The notes beneath the pieces were generated by a model, which was not told where the DNA came from, ran no database searches, and worked only from the letters and a program-made list of their open reading frames with translations. A DNA stretch of 64,000 nucleotides. Source: Bacteroidales bacterium (GTDB taxonomy: Bacteria; Bacteroidota; Bacteroidia; Bacteroidales; Lentimicrobiaceae). How positions within the stretch are numbered: the stretch's first letter is position 1; the number at the start of each line of letters is the position of its first letter. Positions 25,465 to 34,205 of the stretch are shown in pieces. The position numbers were made by a program, and so were the translations under genes. The stretch spans positions 1 through 64,000 of the forward strand of contig JAEUTG010000025.1 in the NCBI GenBank assembly GCA_016788045.1. The letters are read 5' to 3'.

Positions 25465-28326
25465 TTACTGAGCTACAACGAATTTGGCGGTTTTTACTTC
25501 CTTACCAACCAGCAGCTGAAGCACATAGGAACCTTTGTTCATTCCTTCGAAAGGAATGCTCAACTGCTGTTCCCCGGCACTGATGCGGCCAAAGCTCATT
25601 TCCTTGATTTTTCGGCCGGCAAGATCATAGATAACGGCATCAACGGTGACCGCTGACTCAGGGGCAAGGCTGAAATTAACTTCATTCCGCACTGGGTTGG
25701 GGAATACCGAAATCTGGTTTTTTGAATCAGCAAGCGGTTTGTCAGGATCGTTGATTCCGACATACAGCCTGTTTTCGTAGATACCTTTACCGTGGGTAGC
25801 GATATAAATGGCGCCCAGGTTGCTTACGCCTCCGATATCCTCGATGAAAGGCCTGGCTTTTGTCTGCTGACGGATCATCATTACCGGGAGCGCACCCACT
25901 CCGTTGTTTTCAGCGGTCCAGTTGGTATTGCTGCCCAGTGCTTCGGTGGTAAAGATCCCCAGGTCGGTACCCAGAATCACCCGGTTGGTGTTGGTCATTT
26001 CAATCAGGCTGGCATAAACCGGCATGGCAGGCAGATTGCCCTGAACTGAGGTAAAGGCAGGAGTCTGAGCCAGGGCATTCACAGAATGATAAACGTAGGT
26101 ATCATTGCCATAGTTGCCCAGGGTAACCAGCACATGCTGGTCGTTGTCGGGATCCACAGATATTGAAGTGATGTAACGTCCTGTGAAATCCATGACCACT
26201 GAATTTGAAACGATACACTGTGAGCTGCTGACATCAGCCCTGATGGAATCGTAAGCAAGCGCCAGGTTGGCGATCCTGATCAGCTTTCCGTCGGTGGTTC
26301 CGACAAACAGGTAATTGGCATCGGATGAATAGGCCATGCAGGAAGGAACGCCTTCAATGGTGGCAACTTTGAAGAACTTGGGCTCAGCACTGAAATCAAG
26401 TACTTCTTTCGACATATAAACCGCATCGGTTACCCCAAGGAAGAAACGCGAGGAAATTACATCTTTTACACGGATGGAGTCACCTTTGGGCAGATCAGCA
26501 GTAAGGGTATATTTGAAAGGGAATTTCTTTGAGGTGTTGTAAGCGGTTTTACTTTTGATGATGATCTCCTCGCCGGCAGCGTAGCTCTTGGTTTTGGCCA
26601 CGAAATTAACGCTGTCGCGTGAATTTACATTGTTAAAGCTTTCCCAGAGGGTAAACGGTGTAAGAAATACTGTAGCGTTGACATTTGAAATCGTGGCCGG
26701 TACAAAATCGTTGGCTTCCGACACGCCAAGGTCAGCCGAGCGGGTCATAAACCCGGCACTGCCTGAATAGAGGACTGACTCAGGGCTGATCATTGACATC
26801 TCAACCGATCCGCCGATGAAGGAGAAAAGGATTTTGTTTCCGGTTTCTACGGTATTGCCTTTTTTATCGAGGTAAACAATGCCTTCTCCCTGAGAGCCGC
26901 CCAGAGCATTGCCTTTATCATCAAAGGCAACTGTATAGAACATGGAGGTTTTGTAGTTCCGGTTAAGGTCCTTGAAGGTGGTCAGGCCATCCTGAGATGT
27001 GGCCAGGCCTCTGTCGGAAGCAAAATAGAAAACCGATGGATTGTTGGTGTTTGCCACAATCGCATGAAAATAGGACCCTGCTTCGCCGACTGTTTTCTGC
27101 TGCCACTGGTAGAATCCTGTTTCGAGTACTTTCTTGCCTTCCCATACATTAACACCACCCAGGTAAACAACATCAGGATTGGTCGGGTTAACCACGATAC
27201 AGGCTGCATAATCACCACGATGAATGGTATTGGCTGTGTTACCGAACACGTTGAAGAGTGTGCTGCCACCCGGACCCACAACGCTCCAGGTAACACCTTT
27301 GTCTTTTGATACATAGATTCCCTGAAGTTGTCCGAGCAGGAACGGGGTTACATTGCCATCGGCGATGAGCACTGCGTAAATGGTAGATGGATCGGACGGG
27401 GCAAAGGCTGAAATGATGCGTGACAGACCGGCTGAAGGGAGACTGTCCTGACCGGCACCGGTTGAGCGAAGCACAAAATTGTTCGGATCACCGTTAGCCG
27501 AAACATACAGCAGGTTTCCGACAGTAGCTGCGACAGCACCATCGGTAGCCATAACCACATCGGTGGCAATGGCTGAGAGGTTCTCTGAACCGGCTTTTGC
27601 CATCGTCCAGCTTGAACCGCCGTCGGCTGAGTATTTCAATCCGCTGTTGGTGGCGGCAAATACCTTGTTGTTGTCGCCGGCAGCAATTTTATTTACATAG
27701 GCCCATTCGCTGTCTGAATTGTTGAACGATCCCGGGTCGGTGGAGGCAAGTTTGGAAAATGAATTGCCATCGGTCGACTTATAGATACCATGGCCGATGA
27801 ATCCGCCGTACAGGTTGAAACGTTCACTGGAGAACGACTCGCCTGATCCGGCATAGATATCACCATTGGGAGCCTGAGCCATACAACTGACGTTCAGCAG
27901 GATATCACCGGTTTGAACCTGAGTCCAGGTAAGCCCCGAAGTGGTTGATTTCCAGATACCGCCTGAAACGCTTCCGGCAAAAATGGTTGAACGGTCACTC
28001 ACCCGGTTGTCCAGGACCAGTGCACGGGTTCTTCCTGCGTAGTTGTCAGGACCCATAGACTGCCAGTTGAGACCCAGCGCGCCCGATGACTTAAGCCCCG
28101 AAAACTGCATTCTGGCTTTCGTTACATCAGTGGCATCAATTTTACCGGTTTTCTGATTGCTTCTGATCGCTGACAGAAAGTTAATACCATCAGTAACCCC
28201 ATCGGTTGTCAGACCATTGTCAGGATGATTGACCACCTGCCCGAATGTTGCGGAAGTTGTAAACACAAACAATCCCGATCCTAAAAACAAAACCAGCAAG
28301 CCAATGAGTAAATTTCTATTTTTCAT
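25465..28326 (-). CDS. T9SS-secreted BNR/sortilin-like beta-propeller protein
   Basis: A 953-residue exported protein (signal peptide to about residue 29, ending ATFG). From about 70 to 480 there are repeats of the SxDxGxxW type: KSTTSGLTWTQV, YSADGGSSWTMA, YVSKDKGVTWSVV, ATSQDGLTTFKDL. These BNR or VPS10-like blades are found in sialidases and photosystem stability factor-like proteins. The middle is beta-rich and unassigned. The tail (ISVFPNPVRNEVNFSL to AKFVVAQ) is a T9SS sorting domain. No sialidase catalytic set (RIP motif, Asp boxes with Tyr nucleophile) is evident, so a binding or structural propeller is more likely than an enzyme. Confidence 0.85.
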   Translation of the reverse strand: MKNRNLLIGLLVLFLGSGLFVFTTSATFGQVVNHPDNGLTTDGVTDGINFLSAIRSNQKTGKIDATDVTKARMQFSGLKSSGALGLNWQSMGPDNYAGRTRALVLDNRVSDRSTIFAGSVSGGIWKSTTSGLTWTQVQTGDILLNVSCMAQAPNGDIYAGSGESFSSERFNLYGGFIGHGIYKSTDGNSFSKLASTDPGSFNNSDSEWAYVNKIAAGDNNKVFAATNSGLKYSADGGSSWTMAKAGSENLSAIATDVVMATDGAVAATVGNLLYVSANGDPNNFVLRSTGAGQDSLPSAGLSRIISAFAPSDPSTIYAVLIADGNVTPFLLGQLQGIYVSKDKGVTWSVVGPGGSTLFNVFGNTANTIHRGDYAACIVVNPTNPDVVYLGGVNVWEGKKVLETGFYQWQQKTVGEAGSYFHAIVANTNNPSVFYFASDRGLATSQDGLTTFKDLNRNYKTSMFYTVAFDDKGNALGGSQGEGIVYLDKKGNTVETGNKILFSFIGGSVEMSMISPESVLYSGSAGFMTRSADLGVSEANDFVPATISNVNATVFLTPFTLWESFNNVNSRDSVNFVAKTKSYAAGEEIIIKSKTAYNTSKKFPFKYTLTADLPKGDSIRVKDVISSRFFLGVTDAVYMSKEVLDFSAEPKFFKVATIEGVPSCMAYSSDANYLFVGTTDGKLIRIANLALAYDSIRADVSSSQCIVSNSVVMDFTGRYITSISVDPDNDQHVLVTLGNYGNDTYVYHSVNALAQTPAFTSVQGNLPAMPVYASLIEMTNTNRVILGTDLGIFTTEALGSNTNWTAENNGVGALPVMMIRQQTKARPFIEDIGGVSNLGAIYIATHGKGIYENRLYVGINDPDKPLADSKNQISVFPNPVRNEVNFSLAPESAVTVDAVIYDLAGRKIKEMSFGRISAGEQQLSIPFEGMNKGSYVLQLLVGKEVKTAKFVVAQ

Positions 28327-28878
28327 ATACTTATGAGTTTATTAAAAAATCTCAGTAAACAAAACAGTGGCACAATTTACACCTTTTTTAAAGGTGCGCA
28401 ACAAGCCAGAGGCATTTTCAGTGAACAAAAATACGATAAAAATCAAACGAAAACCGCAATATCATTACTAAAATCCTTTGCAGTGACAGACCGGTTTTCA
28501 GGCAGCAAATGTAGGGTAATTTAACAATTTTGCAATCGTCAGATAAAATTATTGAAAACTTTGTATTTTTCACTGGAAAATTACTCTCTTTGTATCAGGA
28601 AAAACCCTGGCAAAGTGCATGCATCACCGGGAAATTCAACGGAATGGGAATCGCTTTTGCTTCTCTCCGGCGAATCATTCTGAAATTAAACAATAAGCAG
28701 TTGTGCAGCTGAATTTCTATGATACTCAAACTGAGTCATGTTGAGCTTGTCTGCTTGTTGCCTCAAGCATACAAGCAGGCGGAGTCGAAACATGGCTTCA
28801 ACTCCGCCTGCCTGACACTCAATCAGTTAAGCTTTTATCCGCACAGCTCATTAATAAGACACTTTAAATCAATTACTT
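28327..28878. other. Divergent intergenic region with MITE-like copy
   Basis: 552 bases between a minus-strand T9SS cargo gene and a plus-strand peptidase gene. The left half is AT-rich and should carry the cargo-gene promoter, but no clear TAnnTTTG box is seen at the right distance. The right half holds family 1 copy 2 (28701-28846). The three short plus-strand reading frames here show no coding character. Confidence 0.55.
28701..28846. mobile_element. MITE-like element, family 1, copy 2
   Basis: A 146-bp sequence closely similar over its whole length to 13691-13837, including the central stretch from GAGCTTGTCTGCTTGTTGCC to GGCGGAGTCGAAA. The ends TTGTGCAGCT and ATCCGCACAG are decayed versions of the copy 1 inverted repeats. 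It ends about 30 bases before the start codon of the peptidase gene. Confidence 0.75.
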
Positions 28879-30075
28879 ATGAAATACAGACTACCCTTGC
28901 TTTTCATCGCCATGCTGACATTTTCAGCCTGGGGCGTTTACAGTCAGGATGCTCAGCCTGCTGCTGAAGAAGGTTATCAGTTTACCACAGTTAACCGGAT
29001 CAAGGCCTCGCCGGTGAAAGACCAGTACCGGTCGGGCACCTGCTGGAGCTTTGCCACCGTTTCGTTTGTTGAATCGGAGCTTATCAGGCTGGGATACGAC
29101 ACCCTCGATCTGTCGGAGATGTTTTTCGTGAACCATGCATACCGCGACAAAGCCAGCCGTTTTGTGCGCCTTCATGGAAATTCAACCTTCGGGCCCGGTG
29201 GCCAGGCACACGATGTGCTGAATGTGATTGCCCGTCATGGTTTTGCTACCGAAACCGATTATCCGGGCTTGCTGCGGGGAGAAACCAAACACATCCATGG
29301 CGAGCTGGATGCCGTGCTGAAAGGCTTTCTGGATGCCGTGGTAAAGAAAAAAGACGACAAACTGAGCCAGGTATGGATGGATGCTTACAGCGGCATTCTG
29401 GATGCCTACCTGGGCCCCCTGCCACAGAAAGCCGGTAAAAAGCAGTCCATCTGGTCGGCTGAGCAGTATCCGAAGTTTGTGCCTTCCGATTATGTTGAAC
29501 TGACATCCTACACCCACCATCCGTTTTATGGACCGGTTAACCTTGAGGTACCCGACAACTGGTCACAAAACAGCTATTTCAATCTTCCGGTTGATGAACT
29601 GATGGAAGTGATCAGGTCAGCCATCAGCAATGGTTATACCGTTTGCTGGGATGGTGATGTGAGCGACCGGGGCTTTTCCCATTCCAACGGAGTGGCCATT
29701 GTGCCGGAAAAGAACACTGCTTCACTCGATGGTACCGAAAGATCGCGCTGGGAGAAGCTGACCGAAAAGGAACGCAATGCAGAGTTGTATTCATTCAAAC
29801 AGCCCGGCAGTGAGAAAACCATTACCCAGGAGATGCGGCAGGCAGCCTTCGACAACCTGCAGGCAACCGATGATCACCTGATGCACCTTACCGGCATGGT
29901 GAAAGACCAGCAGGGTACATTGTATTTTGTAACCAAAAACTCCTGGGCTGCCGGCAGCAATGCCTTTGGCGGCTACCTGAACATGTCGGAGGCTTACCTG
30001 AGGTTAAACACCATTGCCGTGATGGTTCACAAAAATGCCATACCTGATGCCATCAGGGCGAAGCTTAAGATTTGA
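28879..30075 (+). CDS. Exported C1-family cysteine peptidase
   Basis: A 398-residue papain-fold enzyme of the bleomycin hydrolase/aminopeptidase C group, but with a signal peptide (about 1-23, ending GVYSQ), so it acts outside the cytoplasm. The catalytic Cys55 is in RSGTCWSFAT, His336 in DHLMHLTGMV and Asn354 in VTKNSWAAGS. An oxyanion Gln is at DQYRSG, and SEMFFVNHAYRDKA is typical of the C1B group. The usual KNSWG is KNSWAAG here. A MITE-like copy lies directly upstream, and a strong terminator follows 30 bases after the stop. Confidence 0.9.
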   Translation: MKYRLPLLFIAMLTFSAWGVYSQDAQPAAEEGYQFTTVNRIKASPVKDQYRSGTCWSFATVSFVESELIRLGYDTLDLSEMFFVNHAYRDKASRFVRLHGNSTFGPGGQAHDVLNVIARHGFATETDYPGLLRGETKHIHGELDAVLKGFLDAVVKKKDDKLSQVWMDAYSGILDAYLGPLPQKAGKKQSIWSAEQYPKFVPSDYVELTSYTHHPFYGPVNLEVPDNWSQNSYFNLPVDELMEVIRSAISNGYTVCWDGDVSDRGFSHSNGVAIVPEKNTASLDGTERSRWEKLTEKERNAELYSFKQPGSEKTITQEMRQAAFDNLQATDDHLMHLTGMVKDQQGTLYFVTKNSWAAGSNAFGGYLNMSEAYLRLNTIAVMVHKNAIPDAIRAKLKI

Positions 30076-30104
30076 GTTTTAATAAAATCCGGATATACTT
30101 CCCT

Positions 30105-30136
30105 GGCTGTGTTCCATTACAGGACACAGCCTTTTT
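30105..30136 (+). terminator. Rho-independent terminator of the C1 peptidase gene
   Basis: GGCTGTGTTCC pairs with GGACACAGCC (one bulge) and is followed by TTTTTCTT. It insulates the following Bat operon. Confidence 0.92.
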
Positions 30137-30175
30137 CTTAAATGCTGATTAACAATTTTTAACACCCCCCTGCTG

Positions 30176-30204
30176 TTGCACTACAGTGAAGCGGAGTATT
30201 TTTG
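30176..30204 (+). promoter_or_regulatory. Promoter of the Bat operon
   Basis: TTG at 30176-30178, an 18-base spacer, then TATTTTTG at 30197-30204, a full match to the Bacteroidota TTG/TAnnTTTG promoter. It lies directly after a terminator and 20 bases before the moxR ATG, so the leader is very short. Confidence 0.75.
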
Positions 30205-30224
30205 CATTTCAAAAAAAACTGATT

Positions 30225-31217
30225 ATGATTGAGACGGACATCAAGGAACTGAACGAACGCATTCAGCGCGAGAGTGCTTTCATCGACCTGGTTGAGATGG
30301 AGATGCACAAGGTTATCGTGGGCCAGAAACAGATGGTAGAACGCCTGCTGATCGGGTTGCTTTCCAACGGGCATATCCTGCTTGAAGGGGTGCCCGGGCT
30401 GGCAAAAACACTGGCCATCAAATCGCTGGCCAGCATCATCGATGCACAATTCAGCCGCATACAGTTTACCCCCGACCTCCTGCCTGCCGACCTGCTGGGT
30501 ACCATGATCTACAGCCAGCGCAAAGAAGAATTTGTGGTGCGCAAAGGCCCTCTTTTTGCCAATTTTATCCTGGCAGACGAAATCAACCGCTCACCGGCCA
30601 AAGTACAGAGTGCGCTGCTCGAAGCTATGCAGGAAAAGCAGGTTACCATCGGCGATCAGACCTATCCCCTCTCCGAGCCCTTTCTGGTGCTGGCTACCCA
30701 GAACCCGATCGAACAGGAAGGAACCTACCCCCTGCCCGAAGCACAGGTTGACCGCTTTATGCTGAAAGTGGTGATCGGATACCCCACCCGCGAAGAAGAG
30801 AAACTGATCATGCGGCAGAACATCGAAGGCTCGCAGCCCAAAACCCGCCCGGTGATCAAACCCGAAGACATCCTCAAAGCCAGAAACCTGACCCGGGAAG
30901 TCTATCTCGATGAAAAAATCGAAAACTACATCACCGACATCGTTTTTGCCACCCGTTTTCCGGCAGAAAACAAGCTGAAAAAGTTTGAAGGGCTGATCTC
31001 CTACGGCGCCTCTCCCCGTGCCAGCATCAACCTGGCCCTGGCTGCCAAGGCCTATGCCTTTATCAAGCGCCGCGGTTATGTAATCCCCGAAGATGTAAGG
31101 GCCATTGCCCACGATGTGCTCAGGCACCGCATCGGGTTAACCTATGAGGCCGAAGCCGAAAACATCAAATCAACCGACATCATCAACGAAATCCTGAACA
31201 CCGTTGAGGTACCGTAG
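30225..31217 (+). CDS. MoxR-family AAA ATPase
   Basis: A 330-residue ATPase. The ATG at 30225 is chosen because the promoter box lies at 30197-30204; an upstream in-frame GTG at 30186 would fall before transcription starts. Walker A is GHILLEGVPGLAKT, Walker B is ADEINRSPAKVQSALLEAM, sensor 1 is ATQNPIEQEGTYPLPEAQ, and sensor 2 follows in SYGASPRASINLA. MoxR proteins act as chaperone-like ATPases with VWA proteins, here the BatA and BatB products downstream. It is the first gene of the Bat operon, followed after 38 bases by the DUF58 gene. Confidence 0.93.
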   Translation: MIETDIKELNERIQRESAFIDLVEMEMHKVIVGQKQMVERLLIGLLSNGHILLEGVPGLAKTLAIKSLASIIDAQFSRIQFTPDLLPADLLGTMIYSQRKEEFVVRKGPLFANFILADEINRSPAKVQSALLEAMQEKQVTIGDQTYPLSEPFLVLATQNPIEQEGTYPLPEAQVDRFMLKVVIGYPTREEEKLIMRQNIEGSQPKTRPVIKPEDILKARNLTREVYLDEKIENYITDIVFATRFPAENKLKKFEGLISYGASPRASINLALAAKAYAFIKRRGYVIPEDVRAIAHDVLRHRIGLTYEAEAENIKSTDIINEILNTVEVP

Positions 31218-31255
31218 CCGATGCAGCAGGTTTGACCAACACAAACTGTAAGGAA

Positions 31256-32131
31256 ATGGAAACCAGCGAAATACTGAAGAAGGTACGGCAGATAGAGATC
31301 AAAACCCGGGGATTGTCAAACCACATCTTCTCGGGGCAGTATCACAGTGCCTTCAAGGGCCGCGGAATGGCGTTCAGCGAAGTGAGGGAGTACCAGTACG
31401 GTGACGATATCCGCAACATCGACTGGAACGTAACAGCGCGCTTCAGCCATCCGTATGTCAAGATCTTCGACGAAGAGCGCGAACTGACTGTCGCCCTGCT
31501 CATCGATGTGAGCGGCTCGAATGAATTCGGGACCCGTGTGAGGCTGAAAGAGGACCTGATGACAGAAATTGCCGCTGTGCTGGCCTTTTCGGCGATACAG
31601 AACAACGACAAAGTCGGTGTGATCTTTTTCAGCGACAAGGTGGAGAAATTCATCCCACCCAAAAAGGGCCTTTCACACATACTCCGTATTATCAGGGAGC
31701 TGATCGACTTCAAACCCGAAAGTCAGAAAACCGACATTTCAGGCGCCCTGAGGTTCCTGACCAACGCTTTGAAAAAACGCTGTACGGCCTTTCTGATCTC
31801 CGATTTTATCGATCAGGGGTTCGAAGATGCCCTGCGTATAGCCGGCCGCAAACACGATCTGGTTGCCCTTCAGATTTACGATCAGCGCGATTATCAGATT
31901 CCCGACATGGGATTGGTGAAGGTGTTCAGCAAGGAAGAAAACCGCAGTATCCTCGTGGATACATCCAGCAGGACTGTGAGGGAACATTATGCACAACAGG
32001 CCCGGCTCAGGCAGCAGGTGCTGGAGCAGTCGTTCCGCAAAAGCGGCGTTGATTTTGCCCGGATAGCCACCGGCGACGATTATGTAAAACCATTGCTCGG
32101 CCTCTTCAGGGCAAAAGGAGCGCGGAGGTAA
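31256..32131 (+). CDS. DUF58 (VWA-like) protein of the Bat operon
   Basis: A 291-residue protein. The ATG at 31256 has a good AAGGAA ribosome site just before it, unusual in this window, and is preferred to an upstream TTG. The DUF58 core is clear: FKGRGMAFSEVREYQYGDDIRNIDWNVTAR, split here across RxYxxGDxxRxIDW, then LLIDVSGSNEFGT, a MIDAS-like DxSxS site. There is no signal peptide or membrane segment, so the protein is cytosolic. DUF58 proteins nearly always sit next to MoxR ATPases and are taken as their partners. It overlaps neither neighbour (14 bases to the next gene). Confidence 0.9.
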   Translation: METSEILKKVRQIEIKTRGLSNHIFSGQYHSAFKGRGMAFSEVREYQYGDDIRNIDWNVTARFSHPYVKIFDEERELTVALLIDVSGSNEFGTRVRLKEDLMTEIAAVLAFSAIQNNDKVGVIFFSDKVEKFIPPKKGLSHILRIIRELIDFKPESQKTDISGALRFLTNALKKRCTAFLISDFIDQGFEDALRIAGRKHDLVALQIYDQRDYQIPDMGLVKVFSKEENRSILVDTSSRTVREHYAQQARLRQQVLEQSFRKSGVDFARIATGDDYVKPLLGLFRAKGARR

Positions 32132-32145
32132 GCAGCATTACAGAC

Positions 32146-33177
32146 ATGGAAAAGAGTTGCAGAGAGCTTATAAAACAATGGTTGCGCAGAAACAGAATGA
32201 CTGTTTCGCTTATCCTGATATTTACAATTACAGCCTCAGGGTTATCCGCGCAGAAAATGACAGCCGACTCCACCCGTTTTCCCATCGGCGGGCAGATTTA
32301 CCTGACCCTGAGCCTGGAAGTGAATGCGGGCGACAGGGTTACCTGGCCCGAAACCGGCGACACCCTGACCTCGCAGGTGGAGATCATCAGCAAGACACCG
32401 GTTGACACTTCAAAGACCGAAAACGGGAAGCTTTTGCTGAGCCAGAAACTTTTAATTACCTCGTTTGACACCGGGTTTATCACGGTTCCACCCGTTTCAT
32501 TCCAGCTCGCCACGAATGGCGGAAGCACGCAGCAACTGCTGTCCGATCCGCTGCTGCTGGAAATTACCAAACCCACGGTTGACCTTACCAAAGACATCCG
32601 CGACATCAAGCCGGTAATGACCGCACCATATACCCTGCGTGATTTTCTGCCCTGGATACTACTGCTGCTTGCTGCCGGACTGATCGGAACCCTGTTGTGG
32701 TTTTACATACGCAACCGGAAACGAAACAAACCTTTCATTAAACTGCCATCCAGACCTGCCAGGCCACCCCACGAACTGGCCCTGGAAGCCCTTGACAACC
32801 TGAAAAAGGAACAATTGTGGCAAAAAGGTCAGGTGAAGGAATATTATACCAGACTTACCGATATTCTCAGGGAATATTTTGAGAAAAGGTTTGGCGTGAA
32901 CGCGGCTGAAATGACCAGCGATGAGATTCTTGGGGTGATGAAGGATTTTCTGGAGGAAGTATCCACCCTCAACGACCTGCGGAAAGTGCTCACCCTGGCC
33001 GACCTCGCCAAGTTTGCCAAAGGACAGCCGATCGGGGCTGAGAATGAGCTCAGTTTCACCTATGCCAGATCTATCGTGATGACGACCTCTGCGGCCCCTG
33101 TAATGACGCAGGAAAGCAGTATTGTTAGTGAAACCAGCACTGAAAATGCATCAATCAGTAAAACAAATAAAGATTAA
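32146..33177 (+). CDS. Bat-operon membrane protein
   Basis: A 343-residue protein with an N-terminal hydrophobic export segment (about 18-36). A beta-rich periplasmic domain (about 40-160: RFPIGGQIYLTLSLEVNAGDRV) and one membrane helix (about 167-188, PWILLLLAAGLIGTLLWFYI) precede a basic, helical cytoplasmic tail with EYYTRLTDILREYFEKRFG. This layout, periplasmic domain plus cytoplasmic helical tail with a REYFE motif, recurs in proteins found in MoxR/Bat operons and resembles the end of BatD. The function is unknown. The ATG at 32146 is used; the ATG at 32197 would give a more compact signal peptide. BatA follows after 6 bases. Confidence 0.75.
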   Translation: MEKSCRELIKQWLRRNRMTVSLILIFTITASGLSAQKMTADSTRFPIGGQIYLTLSLEVNAGDRVTWPETGDTLTSQVEIISKTPVDTSKTENGKLLLSQKLLITSFDTGFITVPPVSFQLATNGGSTQQLLSDPLLLEITKPTVDLTKDIRDIKPVMTAPYTLRDFLPWILLLLAAGLIGTLLWFYIRNRKRNKPFIKLPSRPARPPHELALEALDNLKKEQLWQKGQVKEYYTRLTDILREYFEKRFGVNAAEMTSDEILGVMKDFLEEVSTLNDLRKVLTLADLAKFAKGQPIGAENELSFTYARSIVMTTSAAPVMTQESSIVSETSTENASISKTNKD

Positions 33178-33183
33178 TCAGCC

Positions 33184-34179
33184 ATGCCAGAACACCTGAA
33201 GTTCGCCAATCCGGAGGCATTTTACCTTTTGCTGCTGATACCGGCTGCCATTGCCTGGTATTGGCTGAAAGGATCTGATTCGAGGGCTAAGCTGCAGTTG
33301 TCGGACTATGCGGCATTCCTGGTAAACCGCAGGTCGCTGAAGCTGTATCTGGTTCATTTGCTGTTTGCCCTGAAGGTGATCGCCTTTGCACTGATGGTTA
33401 CCGCCCTGGCCCGGCCCCAGTCGACCAGCAGCCGGCAGAGTGTGAGTGTTGAAGGAATTGATATTGTGTTGGCTATGGACATCTCCGGCAGTATGCTGGC
33501 CGAAGATTTCAGGCCCAACCGGCTGGAGGCAGCCAAGGAAGTGGCCGTTGATTTCATCCAGGGCCGGCCGGGTGACCGTATCGGGCTGGTAGTGTTCAGC
33601 GGCGAAAGCTTCACCCAATGTCCGCTGACGACAGATCATGCTGTGCTGGTTAACCTTTTCGACGATATCAAAAGCGGTATGATCGAAGACGGAACGGCCA
33701 TCGGCGACGGACTTGCCACAGCGGTTAACCGGCTGAAAGAGAGCACGGCAGTGAGCAAAGTAATTATCCTGCTCACCGACGGGGAAAACAACCGCGGCTT
33801 CATTGATCCGCTTTCGGCTGCCGAAATTGCCAAAGTTTTTGGCCTGAGGGTATACACCATTGGCGTAGGTACGATCGGTACCGCTCCCTATCCCGTGCCT
33901 ACTCCGTTCGGCGTGCAGTACCAGCAGATGGAAGTGCGGATTGATGAGCCCCTGATGACAAAAATTGCCGATATGACGAACGGAAAATATTTCAGGGCCA
34001 CCAACAAACAAAAACTGGAAGAAATCTATCAGGAGATCGACAAACTGGAGAAATCAAAGGTAGATGTCACCGAGTTCCGCAAAAAGAAAGAGGAGTTCAA
34101 ACCGTTTCTGGTGGCGGCTTTTCTGCTGCTGCTGCTCGATTTCATCCTGGGAATCTCGGTTTTCAGAAAATACCCTTAA
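33184..34179 (+). CDS. batA: BatA, membrane VWA protein
   Basis: A 331-residue inner membrane protein with two N-terminal helices (about 11-29 and 53-76), a von Willebrand A domain and a C-terminal helix (about 305-325). The MIDAS metal site is Asp99-x-Ser101-x-Ser103 in AMDISGSMLAEDF, with the threonine in GTAIGDG and the aspartate in LLTDGENN. The family was named for aerotolerance in Bacteroides, and the Bat complex is thought to act at the envelope in stress resistance. BatB follows after 26 bases. Confidence 0.92.
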   Translation: MPEHLKFANPEAFYLLLLIPAAIAWYWLKGSDSRAKLQLSDYAAFLVNRRSLKLYLVHLLFALKVIAFALMVTALARPQSTSSRQSVSVEGIDIVLAMDISGSMLAEDFRPNRLEAAKEVAVDFIQGRPGDRIGLVVFSGESFTQCPLTTDHAVLVNLFDDIKSGMIEDGTAIGDGLATAVNRLKESTAVSKVIILLTDGENNRGFIDPLSAAEIAKVFGLRVYTIGVGTIGTAPYPVPTPFGVQYQQMEVRIDEPLMTKIADMTNGKYFRATNKQKLEEIYQEIDKLEKSKVDVTEFRKKKEEFKPFLVAAFLLLLLDFILGISVFRKYP

Positions 34180-34205
34180 ATAACCTGCTGAAATTATAAC
34201 CAACT

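Noticed and set aside
28333..28712. Two short plus-strand genes upstream of the peptidase
   Set aside because: AT-rich frames in an intergenic region without ribosome site, signal or coherent composition.
30186..30224. GTG start of the moxR gene at 30186
   Set aside because: It precedes the promoter -7 box and would be outside the transcript; ATG 30225 gives the normal MoxR N-terminus.
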